From Lachnospiraceae bacterium (GTDB lineage Bacteria; Bacillota; Clostridia; Lachnospirales; Lachnospiraceae), in contig JAILKC010000139.1 in NCBI GenBank assembly GCA_024694055.1, forward strand, positions 1-35,880: a stretch of 35,880 bases of DNA. The letters run 5' to 3'. The notes beneath the pieces were generated by a model. The model had not been told where the DNA came from, did not search any database, and saw nothing but the letters and a program-made list of their open reading frames with translations. Of this stretch, positions 24,277 through 33,838 are shown one piece after another; positions within the stretch are counted from its first letter, which is position 1, and every line of letters starts with the position of its first letter. Position numbers and translations under genes: made by a program.

Positions 24277-25373
24277 TATGCCACCCCCTTATTCTTGGCA
24301 GCGCCGAGCTTTTTGGCCAGGCCTGACATGGTATCCCTGAATACGGGCGCGCTTATGACAACAAGTACAATTACGACTACTGCCTTGTAGGCCGGAAGCG
24401 CATCCGAAGGAACATTGAACTTAAATAACGTTGTGGTAAGCATCTGTATAACGAAGGCTCCTATTATGGAAGCCGCCATATTGAACTTACCGCCGCCGAG
24501 TGCGTTACCGCCGAGTGCAACCGCCAGGATCGCGTCCATCTCTATATCCTTGGCTATAACCGAATAGTTGATGGAAGAAAGACGGCTGACCTTTATAAGT
24601 GCAGCAACAGCAACACAGAGTCCGAGTACCACAAATGTGAGCCACTTGATAAATATGGGATTAAGTCCGTTAAGCCTTGATGAGCTCTCATTGATACCGA
24701 CTGCCTGAGTATAAAGTCCAAGGTTCGTGAACTTAAGCACCAACGTAATGACTATCACACAGGCTACCGCAATAAAGAACGGTGTGGGAACCGGTATACC
24801 CGGTATAAAACCGCCGTAATATGCAAACTTGGGATCAGATATGATCGGAAGCTCGTTATTGTTGATCCATGCTGCTATGGAACGACCTGCCGTATAGAGT
24901 ATCAGAGTCGCTACCATGGGCTGAATCTTGAATATCGCTACCAGCGCACCGTTAAACGCTCCGAAAGCCATGGCCACGAGGCAGCAAACTATGAATGCCA
25001 CAAATACCGGTGTGCGAAGAACATCCGGACGTGTATTGGTTCCGCATAATACCCTTAAAAGTGTACTGCCGGCTATGGCTATGGCAGCACCCACACTGAT
25101 ATCCTGTCCGCCTGATGCAGCAGTAACAAGTGTCATGCCTATTGCCAGTATGGCAAGTTCTGAACCGTTATTAAGGATCGTGATCAGATATCCCGAAAGG
25201 ACCGGATTGCCGTCACTGTTAAGTCCCATTGTGATCTTGAAAAAGCTCGGATCCACTATGAGGTTGAACAAAAGCAGCAACAACATGGCGGCTATGGGAA
25301 TAAATATCTGATTTTTTAACAATTTGCCGGCAAAGCCACCTTGGCTCTTCGGCTTTGTAGAAATCGTACTCAT
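24276..25373 (-). CDS. ytfT: Sugar ABC transporter permease, YtfT type
   Basis: A 365-residue permease of the same family with about ten helices. Seen: NGSELAILAIGMTLVTAASGGQDISVGA, KIQPMVATLILYTAGRSIA, LYTQAVGINESSSRLNGL (the short loop contacting the ATPase) and KDIEMDAILAVALGGNALGGG. It differs from the second permease in the GGQDIS motif, as YtfT does from YjfF. It overlaps the ATPase gene by 4 bases (ATGA), so translation is coupled. Confidence 0.86.
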   Translation of the reverse strand: MSTISTKPKSQGGFAGKLLKNQIFIPIAAMLLLLLFNLIVDPSFFKITMGLNSDGNPVLSGYLITILNNGSELAILAIGMTLVTAASGGQDISVGAAIAIAGSTLLRVLCGTNTRPDVLRTPVFVAFIVCCLVAMAFGAFNGALVAIFKIQPMVATLILYTAGRSIAAWINNNELPIISDPKFAYYGGFIPGIPVPTPFFIAVACVIVITLVLKFTNLGLYTQAVGINESSSRLNGLNPIFIKWLTFVVLGLCVAVAALIKVSRLSSINYSVIAKDIEMDAILAVALGGNALGGGKFNMAASIIGAFVIQMLTTTLFKFNVPSDALPAYKAVVVIVLVVISAPVFRDTMSGLAKKLGAAKNKGVA

Positions 25374-26881
25374 TGTCCTTCACCTCCGGCTATCGTATTC
25401 ATTATCTTATTCTGAGTAAGATCTTCTCCTTTGAGTTCGCCCACGACTTTTCTGTCTCTCATGACTATGAGTCTTGAGCAGGTACGAAGCATCTCATCCG
25501 TTTCGGATGAAATAAATGTGATACTCATACCTTCGCTTGCAAGCTTAAGCACAAGTTTCTGTATATCTACCTTGGTACCTACGTCGATTCCTCTGGTAGG
25601 CTCATCCAGTATCAGATAATCCGGATGAGTGAGCAGCCATCTTGCAAGGATACATTTCTGCTGATTACCGCCGGAAAGCGACTTGATGGGTGTATCCGCA
25701 GACGCCGTCTTGATGCTTAATGCCTTGATATATTCATCCGCAAAATCATTGGCTTCAGCTTTGGTAAACGGCTTAAAGAAACCTTTCATCACCTGAAGTG
25801 CCAGGATGATATTATCTCTTACAGAGAGATCTCCGATGATACCGTCGACCTTTCTGTCCTCGGGCAGATATCCGATACCATTCTTCATGGCATCAATGGG
25901 CTTATGTATCTTAACGGTCTTTCCGTCCTTCTTAACCGTACCCGATATCACCCTGTCCGCTCCGAATATGGCGCGAACACATTCACTTCTTCCGGAACCC
26001 AACAGTCCCGTGAATCCATTGACTTCGCCTTTTCTGATATTGAAGTCAAAAGGACGGATGCCTTCGGTACTTGCAAGGCCCTCTGCTTCAAATACCGGTG
26101 CAGAACCGTCATCGACAACCGACTGATTCTCTTGTGTATGTATATCTGACAGATCATCCAGTTCCTTACCCAACATCTTTGATACGAGCTGCACTCTGGG
26201 AAGATCTTTGATCTCATATTCTCCGACAAGTTTACCGTCTCTTAAGACTGTTATCTTGTCACATACTTCATATACCTGATCAAGGAAGTGAGTAACGAAT
26301 ATGATACCCACACCTCTCTTTTTCAATTCTCTCATAAGCCCGAATAACTTCTGCACTTCCTGATCGTCCAGTGAAGAAGTGGGCTCATCCAGTATCAGAA
26401 CCTTACAGTCCATATCTACCGCTCTGGCTATGGCCACCATCTGTTGCACAGCTATAGAACAACTGCCAAGCTGCTGTGTGGCCTTGGCCGGAATGTCTAA
26501 AGACTTAAGCATCTTCTCGGCGCCTTCATTCATCTTGCGCCAGTTTTGATATATCTCATCCGAACGTCCTATGTATATATTCTCTGCAACGGACAGATTC
26601 GGACACAGCGTGATCTCCTGGTACACCGTACTGATACCGGCATGCTGGGCATCCTGAGGTGATCTGATGACCACTTCCTGCCCGTCAAGAGATATCTCAC
26701 CGTCGTCTTTGGTGTAAACACCGGTCAGAACCTTGATAAGTGTGGACTTTCCTGCACCGTTTTCACCCATAAGAGCATGTATCTCGCCCTTTTTAAGGAA
26801 AAAGTCCACGTTCTGTAAGGCCTTGACGCCCGGGAAACTCTTATATATCCCACGTAATTCCAACAGATTATTATTTTCCAT
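25370..26881 (-). CDS. ytfR: Sugar ABC transporter ATPase with two nucleotide-binding domains
   Basis: A 503-residue duplicated ATPase of the RbsA/AraG/YtfR type that powers sugar uptake. First half: Walker A GENGAGKST, signature region CSIAVQQMVAIARA (a relaxed LSGGQ), Walker B KVLILDEPTSSLD. Second half: degenerate Walker A GLLGSGRSE, signature LSGGNQQK, and YLILDEPTRGID. The asymmetric second site is normal for the family. It lies after the binding-protein gene, from which a terminator-like hairpin separates it. GGAGG lies 12 bases before ATG 26881, a rather long spacing. Confidence 0.93.
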   Translation of the reverse strand: MENNNLLELRGIYKSFPGVKALQNVDFFLKKGEIHALMGENGAGKSTLIKVLTGVYTKDDGEISLDGQEVVIRSPQDAQHAGISTVYQEITLCPNLSVAENIYIGRSDEIYQNWRKMNEGAEKMLKSLDIPAKATQQLGSCSIAVQQMVAIARAVDMDCKVLILDEPTSSLDDQEVQKLFGLMRELKKRGVGIIFVTHFLDQVYEVCDKITVLRDGKLVGEYEIKDLPRVQLVSKMLGKELDDLSDIHTQENQSVVDDGSAPVFEAEGLASTEGIRPFDFNIRKGEVNGFTGLLGSGRSECVRAIFGADRVISGTVKKDGKTVKIHKPIDAMKNGIGYLPEDRKVDGIIGDLSVRDNIILALQVMKGFFKPFTKAEANDFADEYIKALSIKTASADTPIKSLSGGNQQKCILARWLLTHPDYLILDEPTRGIDVGTKVDIQKLVLKLASEGMSITFISSETDEMLRTCSRLIVMRDRKVVGELKGEDLTQNKIMNTIAGGEGQ

Positions 26882-26907
26882 CGAACCGTCTTACCTCCGA
26901 AACCTCT

Positions 26908-26962
26908 AAAAAATGCGGCATAAGCATCCAGTAGTATGTACTTTACCGACACTTATGCCGCA
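26908..26962 (-). terminator. Terminator/attenuator between the binding protein and ATPase genes
   Basis: TGCGGCATAAG (26914-26924) pairs perfectly with 26952-26962; T6 follows the stem on the minus strand. It sits inside the transporter operon, so it should make the binding-protein message more abundant than that for the membrane parts. A second perfect hairpin TAAGCAAG-AA-CTTGCTTA lies just after the binding-protein stop, possibly protecting the mRNA 3' end. Confidence 0.75.
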
Positions 26963-27019
26963 CTGATATTACTTGTTGATTCCGATCTTATACGACCGGA
27001 TTAAGCAAGTTCTTGCTTA

Positions 27020-28006
27020 TTAGATACCATACTGATCTACGTCAGCCTGTGTAATGGTAGATGCATCGAAGCCCTTCTCATCCATGATGATCGTCTTCTC
27101 ACCGATAGATCCGCCGCTCTCAAGAGTCTTGATAACCTTGTCGATGTAAGATGACTGGAAAGGATTGCACTGTCCATCGTAGTTCCAGTTCTGCTTAAGG
27201 AGCTCTTCAAGTGCCCACTTGTTGCAGTCGAAGCCCATAACGATGACGTCCTTGCCAACACCGTGAGAGATGTTTGCTGCGTCAAGAGCTGCAACAGCAC
27301 CCTTAGCCATATCGTCGTTCTCTGCATAGATTACGTTGAAAGGTGTGCCTGCGTCGATAACTGACTGAACGATCTGCTGAGCTGTCTCTGCGTTCCACTC
27401 TGCTGTCTGCTGAGTAACGATGTTCCAGTTAGACTCTGCTGCTACCTTAGCGTCAAGAGCGCCTGAACGTCCCTTCTGAGCTGCTGAACCCATAACACCC
27501 TGGATATGGATGACATTGTACTCAGCGAGGTTCTGGCCTGCAAGCCAATTAACTGCTGTCTCGCCTTCCTTGTCCATATCAGATACGATAGAAGCTGCGT
27601 AAAGGCTGGGATCTGCATCTATAGTACGGTCGAAAAGGATAACCTGGATACCTGCATCCTGTGCATCCTTAAGTACTGAATCCCATCCTGAAGTATCAGC
27701 TGCTGAAAGCAGAAGATAATCAACACCGTCCTGGATGAACTTCTGAGCTGCTGCGATCTGCTCATCGTTCTTAAGGCTGTATGCGAAAGAAGCATCATAT
27801 CCGTTCTCTGTAGAGAAGGTAGCCTTCAGATCCTTGTCGTTAGCTGTACGATAACCGGACTCGTTAGGATCGTTGTTGATGATACCAACCTTAATGTTGC
27901 CTCCCTTTGAAGCACTGCTGCCGCCTGCTGCTGCACCGCCGCCACAAGCTGTAAGGCCGAGTGCCATAGTAGCTGCAAGAACTACTGCTAAAATTCTCTT
28001 CTTCAT
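27020..28006 (-). CDS. Sugar-binding lipoprotein of the ABC transporter
   Basis: A 328-residue periplasmic-binding-protein type I lipoprotein (lipobox LTAC after a 20-residue signal, then a Gly/Ser/Ala linker). NDPNESGYRTANDKDL, DEQIAAAQKFIQDGVDYLLL, IQVILFDRTIDAD and YAENDDMAKGAVAALDAA place it in the RbsB/YtfQ group, though it is more diverged from YtfQ than the lipoprotein at 22112. First gene of the transporter operon, with AGGAGAG six bases before ATG 28006. Codons look biased toward GCT/GTT relative to neighbours, consistent with high expression. Likely substrate: arabinose or another furanose; not proven. Confidence 0.9.
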   Translation of the reverse strand: MKKRILAVVLAATMALGLTACGGGAAAGGSSASKGGNIKVGIINNDPNESGYRTANDKDLKATFSTENGYDASFAYSLKNDEQIAAAQKFIQDGVDYLLLSAADTSGWDSVLKDAQDAGIQVILFDRTIDADPSLYAASIVSDMDKEGETAVNWLAGQNLAEYNVIHIQGVMGSAAQKGRSGALDAKVAAESNWNIVTQQTAEWNAETAQQIVQSVIDAGTPFNVIYAENDDMAKGAVAALDAANISHGVGKDVIVMGFDCNKWALEELLKQNWNYDGQCNPFQSSYIDKVIKTLESGGSIGEKTIIMDEKGFDASTITQADVDQYGI

Positions 28007-28091
28007 AATCTACTCTCCTATTAGGTAAAAATTACAAAGGCCAATTCCTTTGATAGTCCTATCATATTCCGGTCATTACAAGTATTAAATA

Positions 28092-28140
28092 AATAAAAAT
28101 CACCGGATGTTGTGTTTTTTTATCATCGCCACATCCGGTG
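28092..28140. terminator. Bidirectional terminator after the sensor kinase gene
   Basis: CACCGGATGT (28101-28110) pairs with ACATCCGGTG (28131-28140) over a 20-base loop. ATTTTTATTT follows on the minus strand. It ends the kinase transcript before the transporter operon, so that operon has its own promoter between here and 28007, which I could not place with confidence. Confidence 0.65.
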
Positions 28141-28186
28141 TTTGATTTTTCTATTATTGAAGTTGGATTTTTTCAAATGATCCCGT

Positions 28187-29644
28187 TCATAACGGCAGCA
28201 TCACCGTAACCTTTGTCCCTTCGCCGTATGTGCTGTCCACATGTATTCCGTATCTGCTTCCGAATTTCATACGGATACGCTCATTTACATTACTAAGTCC
28301 GAATATCTCACCCCTGCTGCCTTCATCCGCATCCTCGTCCGGTCCTTTGTTGATCCTGTCATTGATCTGAGCGAGTCTTTCATCGGTCATGCCTATGCCG
28401 TTGTCTTCTATATAGATATACATGCAGCCGTACTCTACCTTGCCGGTGATTACGATCGTACCCATGCCGCGTTTGTTCTTGATCCCGTGATAAAGGGCAT
28501 TCTCCACAATGGGCTGCAATGTGATCTTGGGGATCTTGGATTCAAACAATTCTTCCGGCACTTCCACGCTGTATCTTAAGATATCCTGGTATCTGACCTG
28601 CTGTATCTCAAGATAGCTCACCACATGCTTAAGTTCATCCCTTATGGTCACTATCTCTCTTCCCTGTCCAAGCGATGCCCTGAAAAACTCCGACAGACTT
28701 CCCACCATGCTGACCACCTTGGCCTGATCGCCGGCTTCGGCCAACCACACGATAGTATCCAGAGTGTTATACAGAAAATGAGGGTTGATCTGAGCCTGAA
28801 GCAGCTCAAGCTCAGTCTTTCTGAGACTTTCCTGCTCCATACGCACCTGCTCGAGCAGCTTATTGATCTGATCGATCATATCGTTAAAAGAGTGACTGAG
28901 GGCACCCAGTTCAGCACCGGCATCCGTAGTCGTATGAACGCTCAGGTCGCCTCCTGCCACAGCCTGAGTAACTCTGGAAAGCTCTCTTACCGGCTTGGTG
29001 ATCGACTGCGATATCAGATACGATATTGCTATAACAAGCGCCGTGATGAGCAAAAACGCCACTATAACATACGAAAAGACCTTTGCATAGAATGCGTTCA
29101 TATTGTTACGCATCTTCTGCATATCCTGTATCTCAAAATATATGAACTGAATGATGGTCTCACGAACAAGTGCCGTCACTATCTGAACATCATTTTCCCA
29201 TATCTCTATGTTTTCCTCGTATTTATCTCCCTCGAGCAGATTTTTCTCTATCCTGTCGGTATATGTGCCCAGATTACGCAGATATTTTCTTATATCCTCC
29301 AGTCTGCGCTCATTATCGCTTCGAAGGTTCGCATCCTTCTCAAGCGAATCCACGATGCCGGTAGCCTCCGACAGCATATTCCTCAGTTCGGATTCTTTAA
29401 AAGATTTACTCTCCACTATCACCAGATAAGTCTCATAGTCAAAATCCTTCTTGAAGTCCAGACTGAAACTGCTGGCCTTACCGGCCGCATCGATAAGCTC
29501 ATCATACCTTTTATTCTGGTTCCAAAGCGTGATGACACACAGACTTAAGAATACGATGACAGGCAGCATAACGATAATATATGAATATCTGATCTTTCTG
29601 GCAAGAGGGGTATTGTCGAATACCTTTTTGACAGTCTTAATCAC
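28187..29644 (-). CDS. YesM-type sensor histidine kinase
   Basis: A 485-residue membrane kinase of the LytS/YesM class. Helix 1 (IIVMLPVIVFLSLCVITLW) and helix 2 (about 185-210) flank a 140-residue extracellular helical sensor region. HAMP (SQSITKPVRELSRVTQAVAGG), coiled coil, the His_kinase box LLQAQINPHFLYNTLD with the phosphoacceptor His, and an HATPase with N-box QPIVENALYHG and G1 ENDGIGM-like DNGIGM follow. It overlaps the regulator gene by 4 bases. YesM/YesN pairs commonly control adjacent carbohydrate transporters, here most probably the operon downstream. The ligand may be a sugar bound by a lipoprotein. Confidence 0.92.
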   Translation of the reverse strand: MIKTVKKVFDNTPLARKIRYSYIIVMLPVIVFLSLCVITLWNQNKRYDELIDAAGKASSFSLDFKKDFDYETYLVIVESKSFKESELRNMLSEATGIVDSLEKDANLRSDNERRLEDIRKYLRNLGTYTDRIEKNLLEGDKYEENIEIWENDVQIVTALVRETIIQFIYFEIQDMQKMRNNMNAFYAKVFSYVIVAFLLITALVIAISYLISQSITKPVRELSRVTQAVAGGDLSVHTTTDAGAELGALSHSFNDMIDQINKLLEQVRMEQESLRKTELELLQAQINPHFLYNTLDTIVWLAEAGDQAKVVSMVGSLSEFFRASLGQGREIVTIRDELKHVVSYLEIQQVRYQDILRYSVEVPEELFESKIPKITLQPIVENALYHGIKNKRGMGTIVITGKVEYGCMYIYIEDNGIGMTDERLAQINDRINKGPDEDADEGSRGEIFGLSNVNERIRMKFGSRYGIHVDSTYGEGTKVTVMLPL

Positions 29645-31275
29645 TCTTCATCCACCTCTGCATTGCCTTCCTCATCCCTGCCGTTTCGGTATCTTGTAGG
29701 AGTCATCCCCTGAGTCTTTTTAAACAGATACGAGAAATAGTGGGGATCCTTATAGCCTACCTCCATGCTGATATCCACACTGCGAAGTGATGTACATCTT
29801 AACATCTCCTTGGCCTTATTCATACGATAGTCGGTCAGATATTTTATAAATGTCACACCGGTCTGCGCACTGAATATCATGCTCAAGTGATTCGGTGAAA
29901 AATTGACGTGACTAGCCAGTTTGTTAAGCGACAGTTCCTCATCAGCGAAGTTCTCATCAATATAACGCTTAACTTCATCGATCACCGTCACATATCTGTT
30001 ATTCACGGAATTATCCCTTATCTCAAGTGCTTCATATATTATACGCTTAAGATAGTCAAGCACGGCATCCATATCCTTCATATCATTTGTTGCAAAATCA
30101 TATGCTTCTATTTTCTGCCTGTCGCCGCCGATCTCTTCCACAAATGTACATACCGCAAAATATGCATCCATGATCAGATATTGCCTGAACATATTGGATC
30201 TTAAAGCATTCTCCCCTATATTCTCCGCAAATCCGCCGATGAAATACTCGATCTCGCCTCTCTGACCCTTGCGCAGAAATTCTGTAAGTCTGCTCCTGTC
30301 GACCTCTTTGGGGTCTACACTGCTGATGCTGAAGTCATCTTCACTTTTACGTTCTTCTTCCTGTTCTTCACATGACCGGAATTCACTGACATCGGTAAAG
30401 TATCTGTGCGCATAGGCAAAGGATGCCTTCTTATATGACATCGGAAGCTCCGTCAGCCTTCCAACCGGCACTCCTATGCCACCGTAATAGGTGATATGGG
30501 CATATCTGAGTAACACTTCCTTAATCTGCTCGATCAGTTCTTCCTGTCTCTTCTTCAGCTCATCGTCTGATTCGGCACGAAGGATTATGGCTTTCCCCTC
30601 AAGATTTCTGTCGAATATGAGTGCATTCTCTTTCTCGACCAATTCGGTCAATTTTTCATATACCTCTATAACACTGCCGGAGTACTCTGCTTTGGTATGA
30701 TGACTTGAGACCATCTGCAGCAGCATGATATTATATCTGTCCGCAGTAATATCCATCTCCAGGGCATCGGCCTGCTCCAACAGTTCGGTAACGCTCATAT
30801 CGCCTGTTACCATGTGTGCAAACAGCTTTCTGCGCTCTTCTTCGGATACTTCCTCCATCTCATGCATGTACTTTTCACGCAGATTTCTTTCCTGTTTTTT
30901 CTCTTCTATGCGTACGGCAAGATCATCTATTTCTTTTAACAGATCAGCACCGCTTATGGGCTTGGTCAGGTAATGCGCCACCCCTATTGATATTGCCTCC
31001 TTGGCATATTCAAATTCAGCATAGCCGGAGAGTATGATGATCTCCATCCACGGAAATTCTTTTTTGATCAGCCTTGACAACTCAAGTCCGTCCATAAAAG
31101 GCATCTTGATATCCGTGATGACGATATCGGGCTTAAGCCTCTGTATCATCGGAAAGGCCAGTTCGCCGTCTGACGCTTCACCCACGAATTCATATCCGTG
31201 ACCTGCCCAGTCTACGTTATTTTTGATACCTTCTCTGACTACAAATTCGTCTTCGGCAAGAAAAATCTTCAACAT
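29641..31275 (-). CDS. YesN-type response regulator with AraC DNA-binding domain
   Basis: A 544-residue regulator. REC domain at 1-120: LAEDEF acidic pair, phosphoacceptor Asp in DIVITDIKMPFMDG, Thr/Ser and Lys in YLTKPIS. A long middle region (about 125-430) with coiled coil is typical of YesN proteins. C-terminal AraC helix-turn-helix: YIDENFADEELSLNKLASHVNFSPNHLSMIF and the second helix-turn-helix VDISMEVGYKDPHYFSYLFKKTQGMTPTRYR. I chose ATG 31275, six bases after GAGGAAG, rather than TTG 31290. It lies 22 bases after the CYTH gene and may share its transcript. Confidence 0.93.
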   Translation of the reverse strand: MLKIFLAEDEFVVREGIKNNVDWAGHGYEFVGEASDGELAFPMIQRLKPDIVITDIKMPFMDGLELSRLIKKEFPWMEIIILSGYAEFEYAKEAISIGVAHYLTKPISGADLLKEIDDLAVRIEEKKQERNLREKYMHEMEEVSEEERRKLFAHMVTGDMSVTELLEQADALEMDITADRYNIMLLQMVSSHHTKAEYSGSVIEVYEKLTELVEKENALIFDRNLEGKAIILRAESDDELKKRQEELIEQIKEVLLRYAHITYYGGIGVPVGRLTELPMSYKKASFAYAHRYFTDVSEFRSCEEQEEERKSEDDFSISSVDPKEVDRSRLTEFLRKGQRGEIEYFIGGFAENIGENALRSNMFRQYLIMDAYFAVCTFVEEIGGDRQKIEAYDFATNDMKDMDAVLDYLKRIIYEALEIRDNSVNNRYVTVIDEVKRYIDENFADEELSLNKLASHVNFSPNHLSMIFSAQTGVTFIKYLTDYRMNKAKEMLRCTSLRSVDISMEVGYKDPHYFSYLFKKTQGMTPTRYRNGRDEEGNAEVDEE

Positions 31276-31297
31276 TTCATTCTTCCTCAAAATTCAT

Positions 31298-31732
31298 CTA
31301 CTTACTTAGATTGGAGTTCTGATAACCGGGGTCAGAAGTCACATCTTTATCAAACCATGAAGGTGCGACAAAGTTTTCCGCTTCTTCCAGAGTATCAAAT
31401 TCGACCTCGGCTATGATAAGCGGTGCAAGATCGCCTTCAAATACATCCAGTTCAATGGTATATCTGTCATAAGGTATAAGATATCTGGTCTTTGTGATGA
31501 CCTTTCCGTCGACTTTCGTCTTAAGATGCAGATAACTCTCCTCATTAAGCGGGAGATTGTACTCTTCTCTCGCCATAAGACCGTCACCCTTATATGTAAA
31601 ATAGTACTCATCATCCTGACGTCTGATGCGCATTGTAGGGCGTCTGTTAATATATGCCTGCTCAATCCTGTGAAAATCATATCCGGAAAGATCCGGCAAA
31701 CTGCTTATCGTATATTTCTTCTCTATCTCCAT
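31298..31732 (-). CDS. CYTH-domain protein
   Basis: A 144-residue protein of the CYTH (triphosphate tunnel metalloenzyme) superfamily. The diagnostic N-terminal EIEKKYTI (ExExK) gives the metal- and phosphate-binding Glu/Lys; MRIRRQDDEYYFTYKG, KTRYLIPYDRYTIELDVFEG and IIAEVEFDTLEEAENF supply the Arg, Lys and Glu lining the tunnel. Members cleave inorganic triphosphate or act on nucleotides; the short single-domain form suggests an inorganic triphosphatase-like enzyme, but the substrate is open. I chose ATG 31732 because the domain starts there and GGAGA lies just upstream. Confidence 0.9.
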   Translation of the reverse strand: MEIEKKYTISSLPDLSGYDFHRIEQAYINRRPTMRIRRQDDEYYFTYKGDGLMAREEYNLPLNEESYLHLKTKVDGKVITKTRYLIPYDRYTIELDVFEGDLAPLIIAEVEFDTLEEAENFVAPSWFDKDVTSDPGYQNSNLSK

Positions 31733-31746
31733 ATCTGTCTCCGTCC

Positions 31747-33816
31747 TTATGAAAAAAGAAATCTGATCAGCCCTTCGGCTGTTGCCGGGATATCCGACCT
31801 CCCGGAGGGTGCATTCCACTCAGTCGCCCTGTTTTTTACCGTATCGGCACCATATCGCAGCAATAGTTCGGATATGGTATTTCGGGTAACAACATCTTCC
31901 GCACCGTATTCTATGGCAACTACCATATGCTCTCTGCCCGCATCATCCGTAACCTTCATCGCACAGACAAGACTCGACCCGGCCATATTGGTAGTACCCG
32001 TCTTTAATCCCACGACATCCGGAAGATTGTACAGCATCGGATTGGAATTTTGCACGGTAACTCCCGATGAAAGCCTATACTCTTTTGAAGATGTGATATC
32101 GGTTATCTGCGGATATACCGCCAGAAGATACGAGCATAACCTGAACATATCCGCAGCCGTCATCTGATTCTGCAGTTTCGAGGTGAAGACATCATCGGAA
32201 TATTCAGGAAGTCCGTGACAATTGTAAAAACGTACATTCGGTGAAAGGCCAAGAGCTGCCGCTTTATCATTCATAAGCCCGGTGAACTCTTCTTCACTGC
32301 CGGATACATGCTCTGCCAAAAGCATCGCACATTCATTGCTCGACGGCAACAGCATACCATACAAGAGATCCTTTACGGAGTATTTTTCTCCTTCTTTCAT
32401 GGCGATCACACCGTCTCCGGATCCCGACAGTATCTCAGCTTCATGGGTAACTTCAACTTCGTCATCCATGCCGACTTCGCCTGATGCTATCGCATCCATC
32501 ACGCACAGATAGTTCATAAGCTTAGTGGTGCTGGCGATTGAAACGGCAGTGTTCATATCATGCTCGACAAATATCTGAGTAGTAGTGGCATCGCCCAGCA
32601 AAGCGCTTCTGACCTCGTGATAAAATCCGGCCGAATCAAGTGCCTGCTCATCAATTATAAACGGTACGTCCGGCTCTATATACAGTTTGCCATCCCGCAT
32701 ATACATGTCGGTATCAAGTATCATTGCAAGGTCGGTAAGACTTATGAATGCATCTTTCCTCCCATCCGGATCGTCACCGATCAGCGTAAAATACTTTACT
32801 TCTTTTCCATCTACAGTAAACTTGACAGGCTTTAGGGAATCCGTTACATATTCATCTGATAGGCCAAACATAACATTTTCTCTGTCAGAGCCTTCATAAG
32901 ATATTCCGGTCTTAAGTGATATCTCTGTCGCCGATATCGACGGCAAAAAACTGACACTTGTGTCACCAAGAATGACCGCCATGTCACGCAATGACAGAAA
33001 CCTGTTGTTTCTGTATTCATAATGGATGGCACGTACTGTACCGACATTTTTGTCATCTATAATGACCGGGAGATCTTCAAGTATCCTGTGGTGCTTGGTC
33101 GCAGCAGATACATGACTGATATCGGAAATGTCATGATCCTCTTTCCGAAATATCACACTCCGATCGTTATCTCCCACTCCGTCAATGGCAAGCATCCGGT
33201 TGTTTACCATATAATCAACAGTAAGTTCATCATTTATTATAATCCGGTCTCTGTCCGCAAGAAACGTTCCGCTCTTATCGTATTGCTCCCTAAGCGAGTC
33301 CAGGTTCGTGACCAACACAGGACCATACGACTTAAGATATTCTACCGAAGACATTCCTGTTTTTTCACATATAAGATTCTCTGCAGCCTCATCATCATGC
33401 AGCTGTACGCCATATCCCTGCGCTCTTAATACGACCAGTGCCTTAAGTGCTGCAGCCATTCCATTATATGCCTGTTCTTTTGCTGCCGCATATGATCCCT
33501 CGTCCACATTATATGACCAGGTACCGTCATCATTTATCCTAAGCAAAGTGGCAACGGTTATATCATCCATATAACCGCTCATGTCAATCTCAGCTCCCCT
33601 TACGGCCGAACTAAGCCAAACCGAAGCATGTGTATGAGCCTCACTGCCCATCTCCACATCCGTACTCCATGTCCCGTAAAGACGTTTTCTCGGATCAGTA
33701 AGGTATATAAGCGCTACCGATGCGATCGCAACGCCTATGGTCAGTATAAGGATCGCCAAAGCAATGTTTATACTGCTCTTCCTCGTTTTTCTTTCCCCTG
33801 ATCCTTCTCTGCTCAT
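31747..33816 (-). CDS. Membrane-anchored D-Ala-D-Ala carboxypeptidase (S11) with Cu-amine-oxidase-like insert
   Basis: A 689-residue protein, much longer than the 380-450 residues usual for DacA-type enzymes. One N-terminal anchor (NIALAILILTIGVAIASVALIYL), an unassigned extracellular region (about 45-240), a copper-amine-oxidase N-terminal-like domain (about 245-400: FLSLRDMAVILG, AFISLTDLAMILDTDMYMRDGKLYIEPD) and a C-terminal S11 peptidase. The catalytic set is complete: STTK near 430, SSN near 495 and KTGTT near 606. It should trim the terminal D-Ala of peptidoglycan stem peptides. The amine-oxidase-like domains of clostridia are generally wall-binding or structural, not oxidases. It lies 14 bases before the CYTH gene. 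Confidence 0.88.
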   Translation of the reverse strand: MSREGSGERKTRKSSINIALAILILTIGVAIASVALIYLTDPRKRLYGTWSTDVEMGSEAHTHASVWLSSAVRGAEIDMSGYMDDITVATLLRINDDGTWSYNVDEGSYAAAKEQAYNGMAAALKALVVLRAQGYGVQLHDDEAAENLICEKTGMSSVEYLKSYGPVLVTNLDSLREQYDKSGTFLADRDRIIINDELTVDYMVNNRMLAIDGVGDNDRSVIFRKEDHDISDISHVSAATKHHRILEDLPVIIDDKNVGTVRAIHYEYRNNRFLSLRDMAVILGDTSVSFLPSISATEISLKTGISYEGSDRENVMFGLSDEYVTDSLKPVKFTVDGKEVKYFTLIGDDPDGRKDAFISLTDLAMILDTDMYMRDGKLYIEPDVPFIIDEQALDSAGFYHEVRSALLGDATTTQIFVEHDMNTAVSIASTTKLMNYLCVMDAIASGEVGMDDEVEVTHEAEILSGSGDGVIAMKEGEKYSVKDLLYGMLLPSSNECAMLLAEHVSGSEEEFTGLMNDKAAALGLSPNVRFYNCHGLPEYSDDVFTSKLQNQMTAADMFRLCSYLLAVYPQITDITSSKEYRLSSGVTVQNSNPMLYNLPDVVGLKTGTTNMAGSSLVCAMKVTDDAGREHMVVAIEYGAEDVVTRNTISELLLRYGADTVKNRATEWNAPSGRSDIPATAEGLIRFLFS

Positions 33817-33838
33817 CAGCTTTTTCCTAATGTCATAA

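Noticed and set aside
28625-29548. A 307-codon plus-strand open frame opposite the YesM kinase gene
   Set aside because: It is antisense to a gene with complete kinase motifs, and its His/Leu/Arg-rich translation has no family features.
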